This document shows positions 31,565 through 39,833 of a stretch of 54,627 bases of DNA, one piece after another. The DNA comes from Oscillospiraceae bacterium (GTDB taxonomy: Bacteria > Bacillota > Clostridia > Oscillospirales > Ruminococcaceae): NCBI GenBank assembly GCA_018380115.1, contig JAGZUF010000018.1:1-54627 (forward strand). Direction: 5' to 3'. The stretch's first letter is position 1; each line of letters opens with the position of its first letter. The position numbers and the translations under genes are program-made. The notes beneath the pieces are model-generated. The model did no database searches, was not told the origin of the DNA, and saw only the letters and a list, made by a program, of their open reading frames with translations.

Positions 31565-32092
31565 CTTGCTTCGGATATTGCAGCAGTACAGCGCCGTCAG
31601 GCGCTCAATGGCCTTGTCATAAATAAAAAATGTGACGTTTGCCAGCACCAGCAGAAGAAAAACCAGCGTCCGGCCCATCTCTTCAAATTCCGCCGTCACC
31701 GCGGGCAGCGGGAATACGAACAGAATGATAGTATACATACTGAGCACACAGGCGTTGAACAGCGCAAATTTGCATGCCCACCGCACAGCCGGGCGGCCCA
31801 GTTTTTCAAGCCCAATTTTGGCAAGAGGATAAAAGCCAAGGAAGAAAATAAAGATAAGCGCCATCTCTTTATCTGCTGCCAGCACCAGCGCCAGCAGGCC
31901 GATGGCAGCATACACGAGCACGCCGGTTTTTACCCCAAACTCGATGGCCACCGGCACGATAAGCAAGCCCGCAAACGCCGGGGCGGCAAAGGTGGCAAGC
32001 GGCAGAAACCCACCCGCCAGCATCAGCGCAAGGGCCAGCGCACCGAATACGCCGCCCACGGCCACGCGCCGGCTTTCGCTTTTGCGGTGCAT
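31553..32092 (-). CDS. Multi-span membrane protein of unknown function
   Basis: 179 residues from ATG 32092, overlapping the stop of the J-domain gene (TGATG); the longer frame upstream is a reading of that gene's Cys-rich tail. Four or five hydrophobic segments from residue 8 to 165 with a charged break 'AADKEMALIFIFFLGFYPLAKIG'. The span pattern and the 'GVFGALALALMLAGGFLP' start recall substrate-binding S components of ECF importers, but no vitamin-binding motif or EcfA/T genes are near. Third gene of an operon with DUF5685 and DnaJ-like genes. Confidence 0.6.
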   Translation of the reverse strand: MHRKSESRRVAVGGVFGALALALMLAGGFLPLATFAAPAFAGLLIVPVAIEFGVKTGVLVYAAIGLLALVLAADKEMALIFIFFLGFYPLAKIGLEKLGRPAVRWACKFALFNACVLSMYTIILFVFPLPAVTAEFEEMGRTLVFLLLVLANVTFFIYDKAIERLTALYCCNIRSKLLR

Positions 32093-32709
32093 CAGCAGCC
32101 GCCCCGGCCGCAGCCGCAGCACATGTCCATACACGCCATGGCCATGCACATGTCGCAGCACGAACAGCCCACAGCCTGCGCCCCATAGGGGCCTTGCGCG
32201 CCATAGGGGTTGCCCGGCATGGCGCCTGCTGCGTTGTTCTGCAAATTGCGCAGCGCAGCCTCATATTCGCGGTTGTTCGGCGCAAGGCGGCACGCAGCCT
32301 CGAAATAGCGCATGGCCTCGGCCAGCCAGCCCTTATAATAATAGGCGCTGCCCATCAAAAAATTCCACTCGGCGTCATTTGCACCGCCTGTCATGGCGCC
32401 AAGCTGGGCCAGCGCACCGTCGATGTTGCCGGAATCTATCATCTGGCGTATGGCACGGTAGGCCGCGGCGCGGTCCGGCGAGCCCTGGGCCGCCTGCTGT
32501 GTATTTACACCCGTGCGCAGTACACTGATAAGCGTATCGAAGGCGTCGTTCAGCTCTGCCATGCGGGCCTCGGCCTCCCGGCGCTCCGGGCCTTCGGGCT
32601 TCGATTCCGGCGCGTACTGCTGCGCCAGCGCGCGGTATGCGGCCTTCACTTCATCTTCGCTTGCGCCGGGCGCAAGGCCCAGCACACGGTATGCATTGTT
32701 TGTATCCAT
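32092..32709 (-). CDS. J-domain-like protein with TPR-like middle and Cys-rich tail, HPD missing
   Basis: 205 residues from ATG 32709. The N-terminus reads as a J domain ('NNAYRVLGLAPGASEDEVKAAYRALAQQY') but where His-Pro-Asp should stand, the sequence is 'YAPES', so it probably cannot stimulate DnaK ATPase. Two TPR-like helix pairs follow ('NDAEWNFLMGSAYYYKGWL' and 'AMRYFEAACRLAPNN'), then a tail with ten Cys in 26 residues ('GCSCCDMCMAMACMDMCCGC'), which suggests metal binding or membrane association. It is 36 bases behind the DUF5685 gene and overlaps the membrane gene: the three form an operon. Confidence 0.8.
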   Translation of the reverse strand: MDTNNAYRVLGLAPGASEDEVKAAYRALAQQYAPESKPEGPERREAEARMAELNDAFDTLISVLRTGVNTQQAAQGSPDRAAAYRAIRQMIDSGNIDGALAQLGAMTGGANDAEWNFLMGSAYYYKGWLAEAMRYFEAACRLAPNNREYEAALRNLQNNAAGAMPGNPYGAQGPYGAQAVGCSCCDMCMAMACMDMCCGCGRGGC

Positions 32710-32745
32710 TGTATGCTCCTTTTATCGGTTCGTTTCTATTGGCGC

Positions 32746-33615
32746 CTATGCGGCAGGTTGGGGCCTGCGCTGCGCAGGCAGGCCTGCGCGGGCGATGCTG
32801 CCGGGCAGCCCAAGAAAAAATATGTTCTGCAAAATAGGGTCTGCCAGGCCGGGCAGGGCCGCACAGGCAGAAGTGTAGTGCTGTGCAAGCTGTGCGGCGC
32901 ACAGGCGGCACAGCGTTTTGGCGCGGCTGTGCGCGGCGGGCATATCAAGCCCGCGCAGGCGGAACACATTGTATGCGCCGGCCTTTTCATCGGCTTCAAA
33001 ATCCTGCGCGGCGTCCAGATAATATAAAATTTTTCCCAGAAAATATCCCATACGGGCAAGGTCTGTATGCCCGGCCCCCTGCGGCGCCGCGGCATCAAAC
33101 AGGGCCTGTGTCATTAGAGCGGTGGGTTCTGCGGCTTCGTCCTCGTTTTGACAGCCGCGCTTTTCCAGCGCGGCCTGCGCGGCGCTGGCCGTGCGGAACA
33201 CTTCATCCGCCAGGGGCAGCGCCTTTGCGGCCCGCCGGCGGAAATGGCCGATGAACGGCCGCAGGCACCACTTGGGCAGACGCCTGAAAAACGGCTCGTC
33301 ATGCAAATCATCCGCCAGCTTGTAATAGGCCGTCAGCGCCAGGGCGCTGGCCGCAAGGCGCGTGCCCGCAGAGGCGGGCAGCACCGGGTGTTTTGCCACG
33401 CTGGCAATGCACCGTTCACTGCAGGCGGCGGGTGCCTCGCCGCGCGCTGTGTCCGCGCACAGGGCAAGCAGAACAAGGTCATAATTCAGCAGAAAGCGGG
33501 AAAACAGCCCGTATTCGCGCCCCAGCTCTTTGCACAGCCCGCAGTAATAGGCGCGGTAGCGCGTCCATTCCCGCACTTTCAATTCAGGTTTACAGGGCAG
33601 CACATAGCCGAACAA
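32746..33615 (-). CDS. DUF5685 family protein
   Basis: 289 residues from TTG 33615 (AAAGGAGG six bases upstream; 'LFGYVLPCKPELKVREW' is the conserved start). A Cys pair 'YYCGLCKELG' (about 24-33) and a mostly helical body with another Cys cluster near 'AACSERCIASVAKH'. DUF5685 proteins have unknown function and usually stand next to DnaJ-like genes, as here. The frame is open further upstream to 33726, but that stretch lies in the promoter region. Confidence 0.8.
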   Translation of the reverse strand: MFGYVLPCKPELKVREWTRYRAYYCGLCKELGREYGLFSRFLLNYDLVLLALCADTARGEAPAACSERCIASVAKHPVLPASAGTRLAASALALTAYYKLADDLHDEPFFRRLPKWCLRPFIGHFRRRAAKALPLADEVFRTASAAQAALEKRGCQNEDEAAEPTALMTQALFDAAAPQGAGHTDLARMGYFLGKILYYLDAAQDFEADEKAGAYNVFRLRGLDMPAAHSRAKTLCRLCAAQLAQHYTSACAALPGLADPILQNIFFLGLPGSIARAGLPAQRRPQPAA

Positions 33616-33678
33616 AGCGCGGCCTCCTTTCCCGAAGGGCCCGGCGGCGCAAAGCGCGCCCCGGACTCTTATTGTCTT

Positions 33679-33707
33679 AGTATACAACAATGCGCCCGCA
33701 TTTACAA
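33679..33707 (-). promoter_or_regulatory. Sigma-A promoter of the DUF5685 operon
   Basis: On the minus strand TTGTAA (plus 33702-33707), 17-bp spacer, TATACT (plus 33679-33684). The leader to the TTG start at 33615 is about 60 bases. Confidence 0.75.
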
Positions 33708-33856
33708 TTGTGAAACCGCGCTGCACAGCTGCAAAGGGAGAAAATTTGCATTTTTTTCATAATTTTTGCATGCCGGCGGCAGGCCAAAGGGGCGGCGGCT
33801 GTATAAAAAAGCAAAAAACAGAGGATACAAAGGTTGTTTTTAGTGCTTTCCGCCAC

Positions 33857-33899
33857 TTGGCATGGTGAAGCGCCTGTGCTATACTTTATTGCAATAAAG
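33857..33899 (+). promoter_or_regulatory. Promoter of the TrpX-like importer with a start-site palindrome
   Basis: TTGGCA (33857-33862), 17-bp spacer and TATACT (33880-33885). A perfect 16-bp palindrome CTTTATTGCAATAAAG (33884-33899) begins in the -10 box and covers the start site, a usual place for a repressor operator. No T-box is present, so if the substrate is Trp the control is by a protein. Confidence 0.75.
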
Positions 33900-33937
33900 C
33901 GGCGGCGTGCCTTGCGCCGTGTGTGGAGGGAAATAAG

Positions 33938-34936
33938 ATGAAAAGGTTTATATCTGCTTTGCTGGCCGTGGCTATGGCGGCCAGCCTTGCCGCATGTGGC
34001 GGCGCGCCCGCGTCTGCGGGCACAGACGCGTCTTCCGCAGCCGGCCCCGTGGAGGCCAGTTATACGGTGGGCATCTGCCAGCTTGTGCAGCACGACGCGC
34101 TGGACGCCGCTACCCAGGGCTTTAAGGACGCCCTGACGGAAAAGCTGGGCGACGCTGTCAGGTTTGAAGAGGGCAATGCATCGGGTGATTCAGCGAACTG
34201 CTCTACTATTATCAACGGCTTTCTGTCCACCGGGGTGGACCTTATCCTGGCAAACGCCACGGCGCCCCTGCAGGCGGCTGCTGCCGCCACGGCGGACGTG
34301 CCCGTGCTGGGCACCTCGGTGACAGATTATGCCACTGCGCTGGAGCTGGACGACTGGACGGGCACGGTGGGTACAAATGTCTCCGGCACGTCGGACCTTG
34401 CCCCTCTGGATGAGCAGGCCGCCATGTTGAATGAGATGTTTCCGGACGCGGGCACCGTCGGCCTTCTGTATTGCTCGGCAGAGCCGAACAGCGTGTATCA
34501 GTGCACGCAGATAGAGGGCTATTTGAAGGAATACGGCTATGCGGTGGAATGGTTTGCCTTCACTGATACGAACGACGTTGCCAGCGTGGCGCAGGCGGCC
34601 TGTGACGCGTGCGACGTCATCTACATCCCCACAGACAACACCGCCGCCTCCAACACCGAGGCCATTGCAAACGTGGTGCTGCCCGCGGGCGTGCCCGTCA
34701 TTGCCGGGGAAGAGGGCATCTGCCGCGGCTGCGGCGTTGCCACCCTGAGCATCGACTATTATGACCTTGGCTACGCCACCGGCGAGATGGCCTGCGAGAT
34801 ACTGGCAAGCGGGGCAGATGTCTCTGCCATGCCGGTGGGTACGGCGGCCAATGTAACAAAAAAGTATAACGCCGCCAACTGCCAGGCGCTGAACATCACC
34901 CCGCCCGAAGGCTACGAGGCCATTGCGGAGGAATAA
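33938..34936 (+). CDS. ABC substrate-binding lipoprotein, TrpX-like
   Basis: 332 residues from ATG 33938 (GTGGAGGG upstream). Lipoprotein signal 'MKRFISALLAVAMAASLAAC' with the Cys at 20. The body is an ABC_sub_bind-type (DUF/COG2984) fold: 'YTVGICQLVQHDALDAAT', 'DLILANATAPLQAAAAA', 'AGTVGLLYCSAEPNS', 'VIYIPTDNTAASNT' and 'GYATGEMACEIL'. This family includes TrpX of Streptococcus and other Trp- or solute-binding lipoproteins; the ligand cannot be read. Paired with a permease and ATPase downstream, beyond an attenuator-like hairpin. Confidence 0.88.
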   Translation: MKRFISALLAVAMAASLAACGGAPASAGTDASSAAGPVEASYTVGICQLVQHDALDAATQGFKDALTEKLGDAVRFEEGNASGDSANCSTIINGFLSTGVDLILANATAPLQAAAAATADVPVLGTSVTDYATALELDDWTGTVGTNVSGTSDLAPLDEQAAMLNEMFPDAGTVGLLYCSAEPNSVYQCTQIEGYLKEYGYAVEWFAFTDTNDVASVAQAACDACDVIYIPTDNTAASNTEAIANVVLPAGVPVIAGEEGICRGCGVATLSIDYYDLGYATGEMACEILASGADVSAMPVGTAANVTKKYNAANCQALNITPPEGYEAIAEE

Positions 34937-35009
34937 GCGCCGGGCGGCGCCGGAGGGCTGTGTGCAAAAAGAGATGCATGGCCGTTTTGCACACGGCTTT
35001 CCAAAACGG

Positions 35010-35048
35010 AAAAGCAGGGGATGGCTTTCTTTTTCCCCTGCTTTTTGC
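35010..35048 (+). terminator. Terminator or attenuator between binding protein and permease
   Basis: AAAAGCAGGGGA (35010-35021) pairs with TCCCCTGCTTTTT, leaving a 12-base T-rich loop. Such a site behind a binding-protein gene lowers downstream expression. Nothing else was seen in the gap 34937-35143. Confidence 0.8.
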
Positions 35049-35143
35049 TATACTGAATAACATGTGCAGGGAAGTTTGAGGGCGTTGCAGCAGCGGCCCG
35101 TCCCTGTCGTGCGAAGACAGTTTTTCAGGGGGGATCAGGAAAA

Positions 35144-36097
35144 ATGGATTTTGTAACAGGGCTGCTGAACTCGATGCCGGGCGCCGCGGCCCAGGGGCTT
35201 ATCTGGGGTATCATGGCAATAGGCGTATACATCACCTACCGCATTCTGGACGTGGCGGACCTGACGGTGGACGGCAGCCTTGGCACGGGCGGCGCCGTAT
35301 GCGTGCTGCTGGTGCTGAATGGCTGCCCGGTGTGGGCAGCCATGGCGGCCGCCGTGGCTGCGGGCATGCTGGCGGGTATGGCAACGGGCCTTCTGCATAC
35401 GGCGTGCGGCATCCCGCCCATTCTGGCGGGCATTCTGACGCAGCTTGCGCTGTATTCCGTAAACCTGCGCGTAATGGGCTTCGGCACGGGTACGGGTAAG
35501 GCTAACCTGCCTGTCAGCGTGGATAAATACGGCCTTGTGGTCAGTGCGCGCTATGTGCGCGAGGCGGGGCTTTCAAACCCTATTCTGGTGCTGGCGCTGG
35601 CCGCGGCCGTCGTTATTGGGCTGATGTACTGGTATTTTGGCACGGAAAGCGGCTGTTCGCTGCGCGCCACGGGCGCCAATGCGGCCATGGCGCGCGCGCA
35701 GGGCATCAACACCAGCCTTGCCAAGGTTCTGGGGCTGATGATATCGAACGGCCTTGTGGCGCTTTCGGGTGCGCTGCTTGCGCAGTATCAGGGCTTTTCC
35801 GACATCAACATGGGCCGTGGCGCCATCGTCATCGGGCTTGCCGCCGTCATCATCGGCGAGGTCATCTTCGGCCGTGTGTTCCACAATTTCGCACTCAAGC
35901 TGTTTGCCTCTGTGGTAGGCGCGGTGGTGTACTATGTGGTCATTCAGGTAGTACTGCGCATGGGCCTTTCCACAGACGACCTCAAGCTGCTTACCGCTCT
36001 GGTGGTGGCGCTGTTCCTGGCCATTCCCTACTGGAAGGGCCGCTATTTCACAAAGCTCGGCAGAGGCAAAAAGAAAGGGGGCGGCGCGCGTGCTTGA
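35144..36097 (+). CDS. ABC permease of the TrpX-like importer
   Basis: 317 residues from ATG 35144. Eight or nine hydrophobic segments and the BPD_transp_2 family pattern ('YRILDVADLTVDGSLGTGGA', 'GLLHTACGIPPILAGILTQL', 'GLAAVIIGEVIFGRVFH'), as in branched-chain amino acid and TrpY-type permeases. A basic tail 'KLGRGKKKGGG' ends the protein. Its last eight bases overlap the GTG start of the ATPase. Confidence 0.9.
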   Translation: MDFVTGLLNSMPGAAAQGLIWGIMAIGVYITYRILDVADLTVDGSLGTGGAVCVLLVLNGCPVWAAMAAAVAAGMLAGMATGLLHTACGIPPILAGILTQLALYSVNLRVMGFGTGTGKANLPVSVDKYGLVVSARYVREAGLSNPILVLALAAAVVIGLMYWYFGTESGCSLRATGANAAMARAQGINTSLAKVLGLMISNGLVALSGALLAQYQGFSDINMGRGAIVIGLAAVIIGEVIFGRVFHNFALKLFASVVGAVVYYVVIQVVLRMGLSTDDLKLLTALVVALFLAIPYWKGRYFTKLGRGKKKGGGARA

Positions 36098-36884
36098 GGT
36101 GAAGGATATTTATAAAACGTTCAACGCGGGCACCGTCAATGAGAAAAAAGCCCTGCGCGGGCTGAGCCTGAAGCTGAACGAGGGCGATTTCGTCACCGTT
36201 ATAGGCGGCAACGGGGCGGGCAAATCCACGCTGCTGAATGCGGTGGCGGGCGTGTGGCCGGTGGATGCCGGGCGTATTCTCATCGGCGGGGTGGACGTGA
36301 CGGGCCTTTCCGAGCATAGGCGCGCAAAATATATCGGTCGCGTGTTTCAGGACCCCATGACGGGCACCGCCGCCACTATGCAGATAGAAGAAAACCTTGC
36401 CCTTGCAAAGCGACGCGGCCAGCCGCGCACGCTGCGAATCGGCATCACGCGCGAAGAGCGCGCGGAGTACAAACAGCTTTTGAAGCCGCTGGGCCTTGGG
36501 CTGGACGAACGCCTTACCGCCAAGGTGGGCCTGCTTTCCGGCGGGCAGCGCCAGGCGCTGACGCTTTTGATGGCCACGCTGCAAAAGCCGAAGCTGCTTT
36601 TGCTGGACGAGCACACCGCCGCGCTGGACCCCAAAACCGCCGCCAAGGTGCTGGAGCTTTCCGCACAGCTTGTGCAGGAGGGCCGCCTTACCACGCTGAT
36701 GATTACGCACAACATGAAGGATGCTATTAAATACGGCAACCGCCTTGTGATGATGCACGAGGGCGAGATTATCTATGATGTGCAGGGCGAAGAAAAGGCA
36801 AAGCTGCATGTTGCCGACCTTTTGGAAAAGTTCGAGACCGTGAACAGCGGCGGCTTTGCCAATGACCGCATGCTTTTAAACTGA
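36090..36884 (+). CDS. ABC ATPase of the TrpX-like importer
   Basis: 264 residues from GTG 36090, behind AAAGGGGG and inside the permease end. Walker A 'GGNGAGKST' (about 38-46), Q loop 'FQDPMTG', signature 'LSGGQRQALTLLMA' (about 148-161), Walker B 'LLLLDEHTAALDP' (about 168-180), switch His in 'MITHNMKDA'. The 'DEHTA' in place of 'DEPTA' is typical of TrpZ-type ATPases. The three genes form a complete importer. Confidence 0.93.
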   Translation: MLEVKDIYKTFNAGTVNEKKALRGLSLKLNEGDFVTVIGGNGAGKSTLLNAVAGVWPVDAGRILIGGVDVTGLSEHRRAKYIGRVFQDPMTGTAATMQIEENLALAKRRGQPRTLRIGITREERAEYKQLLKPLGLGLDERLTAKVGLLSGGQRQALTLLMATLQKPKLLLLDEHTAALDPKTAAKVLELSAQLVQEGRLTTLMITHNMKDAIKYGNRLVMMHEGEIIYDVQGEEKAKLHVADLLEKFETVNSGGFANDRMLLN

Positions 36885-36908
36885 TGCGCTGCGCGCGTGC
36901 GAAAATAC

Positions 36909-37013
36909 TTGCTTTTCCGCATGAGATGCAGTAGAATCTGGATATAAGGCGCCGCGTACAGCGGCGCTGAGAAAGGGGCCCCTTTCTGTTTCTCCGGCAC
37001 TGGCCGGAGAAAC
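36909..37013 (+). promoter_or_regulatory. Promoter and two-hairpin leader of the secreted GLUG protein
   Basis: TTGCTT (36909-36914), 17-bp spacer, TAGAAT (36932-36937). The leader then holds a perfect 16-bp palindrome GAAAGGGGCCCCTTTC (36971-36986) and an 11-bp hairpin GTTTCTCCGGC/GCCGGAGAAAC (36988-37013), neither with a T tract. Confidence 0.55.
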
Positions 37014-37071
37014 CGCCTGTCTCACGCACAGGGAAAAGCGGGGCCAGAAACCTGTGAAGGAGAGAAAAGGC

Positions 37072-38511
37072 ATGAAAAAATGGAAAAGGCTTGCGTGCGC
37101 CGTGCTGGCGCTGGCTATGTTCACCTGTTTGCTGCCTGCGGGGTCATTTGCAGAAGATGCTGCGGACACATGGGACGGCACGGCGGATACAAGCTGGTAT
37201 GATGCCGACCCGGATGCGGACACGTTCGTTCTGGAGTCCGCCGAAGACCTGGCCGGGCTTTCTCAGCTTACAAACGGGGAAACGCCTGTGACATTTGCGG
37301 GCAAGACCATCCTGCTTGCGGCAGATTTGGACCTGGCAGGCCGCGAGTGGCACGCCGTTTCGGAAAATGCCGCTGCAGGCGGCCTTGCATTTCAAGGAAG
37401 CTTTGACGGACAAGGGCATGTGATACGCAACCTGAATAATGGCGGCGAGGACGAACGCCGCACAGGGCTGTTTGGCGTGATAGATAAGGCGGTAGTGAAA
37501 AATCTGCGCATTGAAAATGCACAGGTCAATACGACAGACAATTACACAAGGCTGCATACAGGTGTGCTGGCATCATGGGCATTTGATTCCATCATTGAAA
37601 ACTGCAGTGTATCGGGGACGCTGACGTGCACCCGCGCTGTTCTGATAGGCGGGCTGGTGGGTCAGGCGTCCGGCAGCACGCGCATCGTGGGCTGCGGCTC
37701 TGATGTCGATATAAAAAGTACGTTTCCTCCGCAGGAGGTCGGCGGCGCTGCACCGGCAGTGGGCGGCCTTGTGGGCCAGTGGGAGACTGTGGCAGAAAAC
37801 TCGCTTATTGCAGATTGTTATTTTGCGGGTTCACTGAACGTTGCCAGCAACCAGGCGGCCTGCGGCGGCATTCTGGGGGCTCATTTCGACTTCACGGGCC
37901 CCTATGGCATCACCATCACCAACTGCGTGGCGGCACCAAGTGAGGTGCAGTGCGGGTCAATGGGAAACGTAACCTACATTGCAGCAATAGACGAATATGG
38001 AACTGTGACGAATTGTTTGTGGCCCGCGCTGACGGATGAGGTGAACGCCGTGGTACAGCTTGTGGTGGACTGGGGTGCAGGCACTGCCGAAGCAGACCCT
38101 GATTTCGACCAGAATCAGTGCGGCAGACAGGTGGAAAACTTTGCTGATGCCGCGCTGGTGGACGAGCTGAATGCCAACGCACAAAGCGGCGTGACATGGG
38201 TGATGGGCATAAAGCACCCGACCTTTGCATGGGATGAAAGGAACCAGCCGGCAGACTACACGCGTGTAGATGCGGCCATAGAGCAGGCGAAAGCCCTGCG
38301 AGAGGCGGATTATACGGATTTTTCGGCGGTGGCGGCGGCGGTGAACGCAGTGGACCGCACAAAGAGCAAAGTGCAGCAGGCCGAGGTGGACGCCATGGCG
38401 CAGGCTATTCTGGAGGCCATAGCGGCGCTGGAGAAAAAGCCCGCCCCAGCGCCTGCCCCTGCGCCCGCAGACAGTGCGGGCCAAAAGCAAAACCCCAAAA
38501 CGGGTGTGTGA
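37072..38511 (+). CDS. Secreted GLUG-repeat/FIVAR-type surface protein ending in NPKTG without an anchor
   Basis: 479 residues from ATG 37072 (GAAGGAGAG). Signal peptide 'MKKWKRLACAVLALAMFTCL..AGSFA' (about 1-30). Beta-helix-type repeats with GLUG-like 'IGGLVGQASGSTRIVGC' and 'VGGLVGQWETVAENSLI' (about 100-380), then a helical FIVAR-like module 'DAAIEQAKALREADYTDFSA' (about 408-455), a Pro/Ala spacer 'KKPAPAPAPAPADS' and 'QNPKTGV' at the very end. NPKTG resembles a sortase signal, but the membrane span and basic tail that should follow are absent in all frames. Confidence 0.8.
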   Translation: MKKWKRLACAVLALAMFTCLLPAGSFAEDAADTWDGTADTSWYDADPDADTFVLESAEDLAGLSQLTNGETPVTFAGKTILLAADLDLAGREWHAVSENAAAGGLAFQGSFDGQGHVIRNLNNGGEDERRTGLFGVIDKAVVKNLRIENAQVNTTDNYTRLHTGVLASWAFDSIIENCSVSGTLTCTRAVLIGGLVGQASGSTRIVGCGSDVDIKSTFPPQEVGGAAPAVGGLVGQWETVAENSLIADCYFAGSLNVASNQAACGGILGAHFDFTGPYGITITNCVAAPSEVQCGSMGNVTYIAAIDEYGTVTNCLWPALTDEVNAVVQLVVDWGAGTAEADPDFDQNQCGRQVENFADAALVDELNANAQSGVTWVMGIKHPTFAWDERNQPADYTRVDAAIEQAKALREADYTDFSAVAAAVNAVDRTKSKVQQAEVDAMAQAILEAIAALEKKPAPAPAPAPADSAGQKQNPKTGV

Positions 38512-38611
38512 CGCATCGCACAGAGGCGCACAAGGCGGCGGTCGGGCCCGCAGGGAAGGGGGTAAGCCGTATGGCCCGCCCCTGTGCCGCGCTGCAAAGT
38601 GCGCGGCAAAA

Positions 38612-38858
38612 GCCGGCCCCCCTCCCGGCTCAGACTGGAGCTTGTGTAAGCCCTGGAAGGGCATACTGCCGGCAAGCCGCTCAGGAGGCGCTGAATACTC
38701 TGTCTCCTGCATCACTTGCCCCGCCCCCGTAAACGAGGTTCTTCCCTTTGCATGCTGCAATCTTTCTGGTATTGAATACCATCCCGCTTCGCTCGAAGCT
38801 GACAGTGAAAGCCTTTTTACTATCCACGGCACAGCCGAGGGGCGTCGTTTCGCTAAAA
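38612..38858 (-). repeat. Dispersed structured repeat, copy C
   Basis: Reverse complement of copy B with about three quarters identity by eye and the same order of hairpins: 5' CCTCGGCTGTGCCG region, GCTTTCACTGTCAG, the GGTATTCAATACC palindrome, a CCTCGTTTACGGGGG hairpin, GATGCAGGAGACAGAGTATTCAG (as sub-motifs), GCCTCCTGAGCGGC hairpin, and 3' GAGCCGGGAGGGG. It fills the gap between the two convergent genes for the GLUG protein and the deacetylase. Confidence 0.85.
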
Positions 38859-38861
38859 CAA

Positions 38862-38908
38862 ATAAGACCACAGGGCAGGGCCCCGGCTTTTGCCGGGGCC
38901 CTGCCCTG
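38862..38908 (-). terminator. Terminator of the polysaccharide deacetylase gene
   Basis: A perfect 17-bp stem (38871-38887 with 38892-38908, TTTT/AAAA loop), 18 bases behind the deacetylase stop; the minus strand continues with TCTTATTTGTTTT. Confidence 0.85.
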
Positions 38909-38925
38909 TACGGGGAAAATATGCC

Positions 38926-39735
38926 TCAGGCACTTTTGGGCATATGGTCTACTGTGTCAAAGCGGTAACCCGCATTTTTGAACCAGCGGATGATATCGCC
39001 CAGGGCCTGCACGGTCTCTTTCTTTGTGTCGTGCATCAGCACCACGCAGGTGTTATGCCCTGCGGCTTCCTCCACCACGTTTTTGTAAATTTCAGAGGGC
39101 GAATGGCGGCCGCCCACCGCATCGTTGGCGCATACGTTCCAATCCACATAGCGGAAGCCGTACGTCTCTGCCTGGGCCTTCAGCTCTTTCATGATGCTGC
39201 TGCCGCCGTATTTGCGGCTTACGGTGTTGGTGCTGCCGCCGGGAAAGCGCAGAATATTCATCTGTGCGTTGCCCACATACGGCGTCAGCTTTTCGCGCAG
39301 CCCGGCAAGGTCCTGCCAGAAGGCCTCGGGGCTGGCATAGATAGTGCTGTACTGATGGCTGCCGCTGTGCAGGGCTATCAGGTGTCCTTCGCTGGCAGTG
39401 CGCGAAAGCACGGGCAGGTATTTTTCATTGTTTTCAGCGGCTATCACAAAAAATGTGGCTGGCACGCCCTCTTCCTTCAAAATATCCAGAATGTCCTCCG
39501 TCACCTTGCTGGGGCCATCGTCAAAGGTGAGGTACGCTACCTTTTCTTCGTCCGGGCTGCCGTCGTCCGCATCAGCCTCCTGTTCCATCGCCTGCATGAA
39601 ATACACAAGGTCTTCATTGCGGCACAGCGCCGCAGGCTGGCGGCCTTTTACAATAGCCCCGGCCGCTACAGCCACAACCATGAAACATGCCAGAAACCAC
39701 AGCTTGCGGATATATTTTTTTCTTCTGAACATCAT
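38926..39735 (-). CDS. Polysaccharide deacetylase (NodB domain), membrane-anchored
   Basis: 269 residues from ATG 39735 (ATG ATG, the second is possible). N-terminal signal anchor 'LWFLACFMVVAVAAGAIV' (12-29). NodB motifs in order: 'TFDDGPS' (70-76), 'HSGSHQ' (123-128), 'RFPGGS' (about 157), 'DWNVCANDA' (about 194) and 'LMHD' (about 230), so the metal site is complete. Enzymes of this type deacetylate peptidoglycan GlcNAc or other cell-surface sugars; the single small domain fits PgdA/PdaA-like proteins. Divergent from rmuC. Confidence 0.92.
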   Translation of the reverse strand: MMFRRKKYIRKLWFLACFMVVAVAAGAIVKGRQPAALCRNEDLVYFMQAMEQEADADDGSPDEEKVAYLTFDDGPSKVTEDILDILKEEGVPATFFVIAAENNEKYLPVLSRTASEGHLIALHSGSHQYSTIYASPEAFWQDLAGLREKLTPYVGNAQMNILRFPGGSTNTVSRKYGGSSIMKELKAQAETYGFRYVDWNVCANDAVGGRHSPSEIYKNVVEEAAGHNTCVVLMHDTKKETVQALGDIIRWFKNAGYRFDTVDHMPKSA

Positions 39736-39756
39736 GGATCGCCGCCTTTTTCCATA

Positions 39757-39785
39757 TTGCGCAATTTCGCTGTTCCTCGTATACT
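39757..39785 (+). promoter_or_regulatory. Promoter of rmuC
   Basis: TTGCGC (39757-39762), 17-bp spacer, TATACT (39780-39785). On the minus strand TATAGT overlaps the same spot and could serve the deacetylase gene, so the two may compete. Confidence 0.7.
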
Positions 39786-39833
39786 ATATTTATGAGCATG
39801 CGCCCGCGCGCATGCAAGGGAAGGGGAAACACC

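Noticed and set aside
33616..33726. N-terminal extension of the DUF5685 protein
   Set aside because: It overlaps the promoter on the same strand; TTG 33615 has an AAAGGAGG site and the family's conserved beginning.
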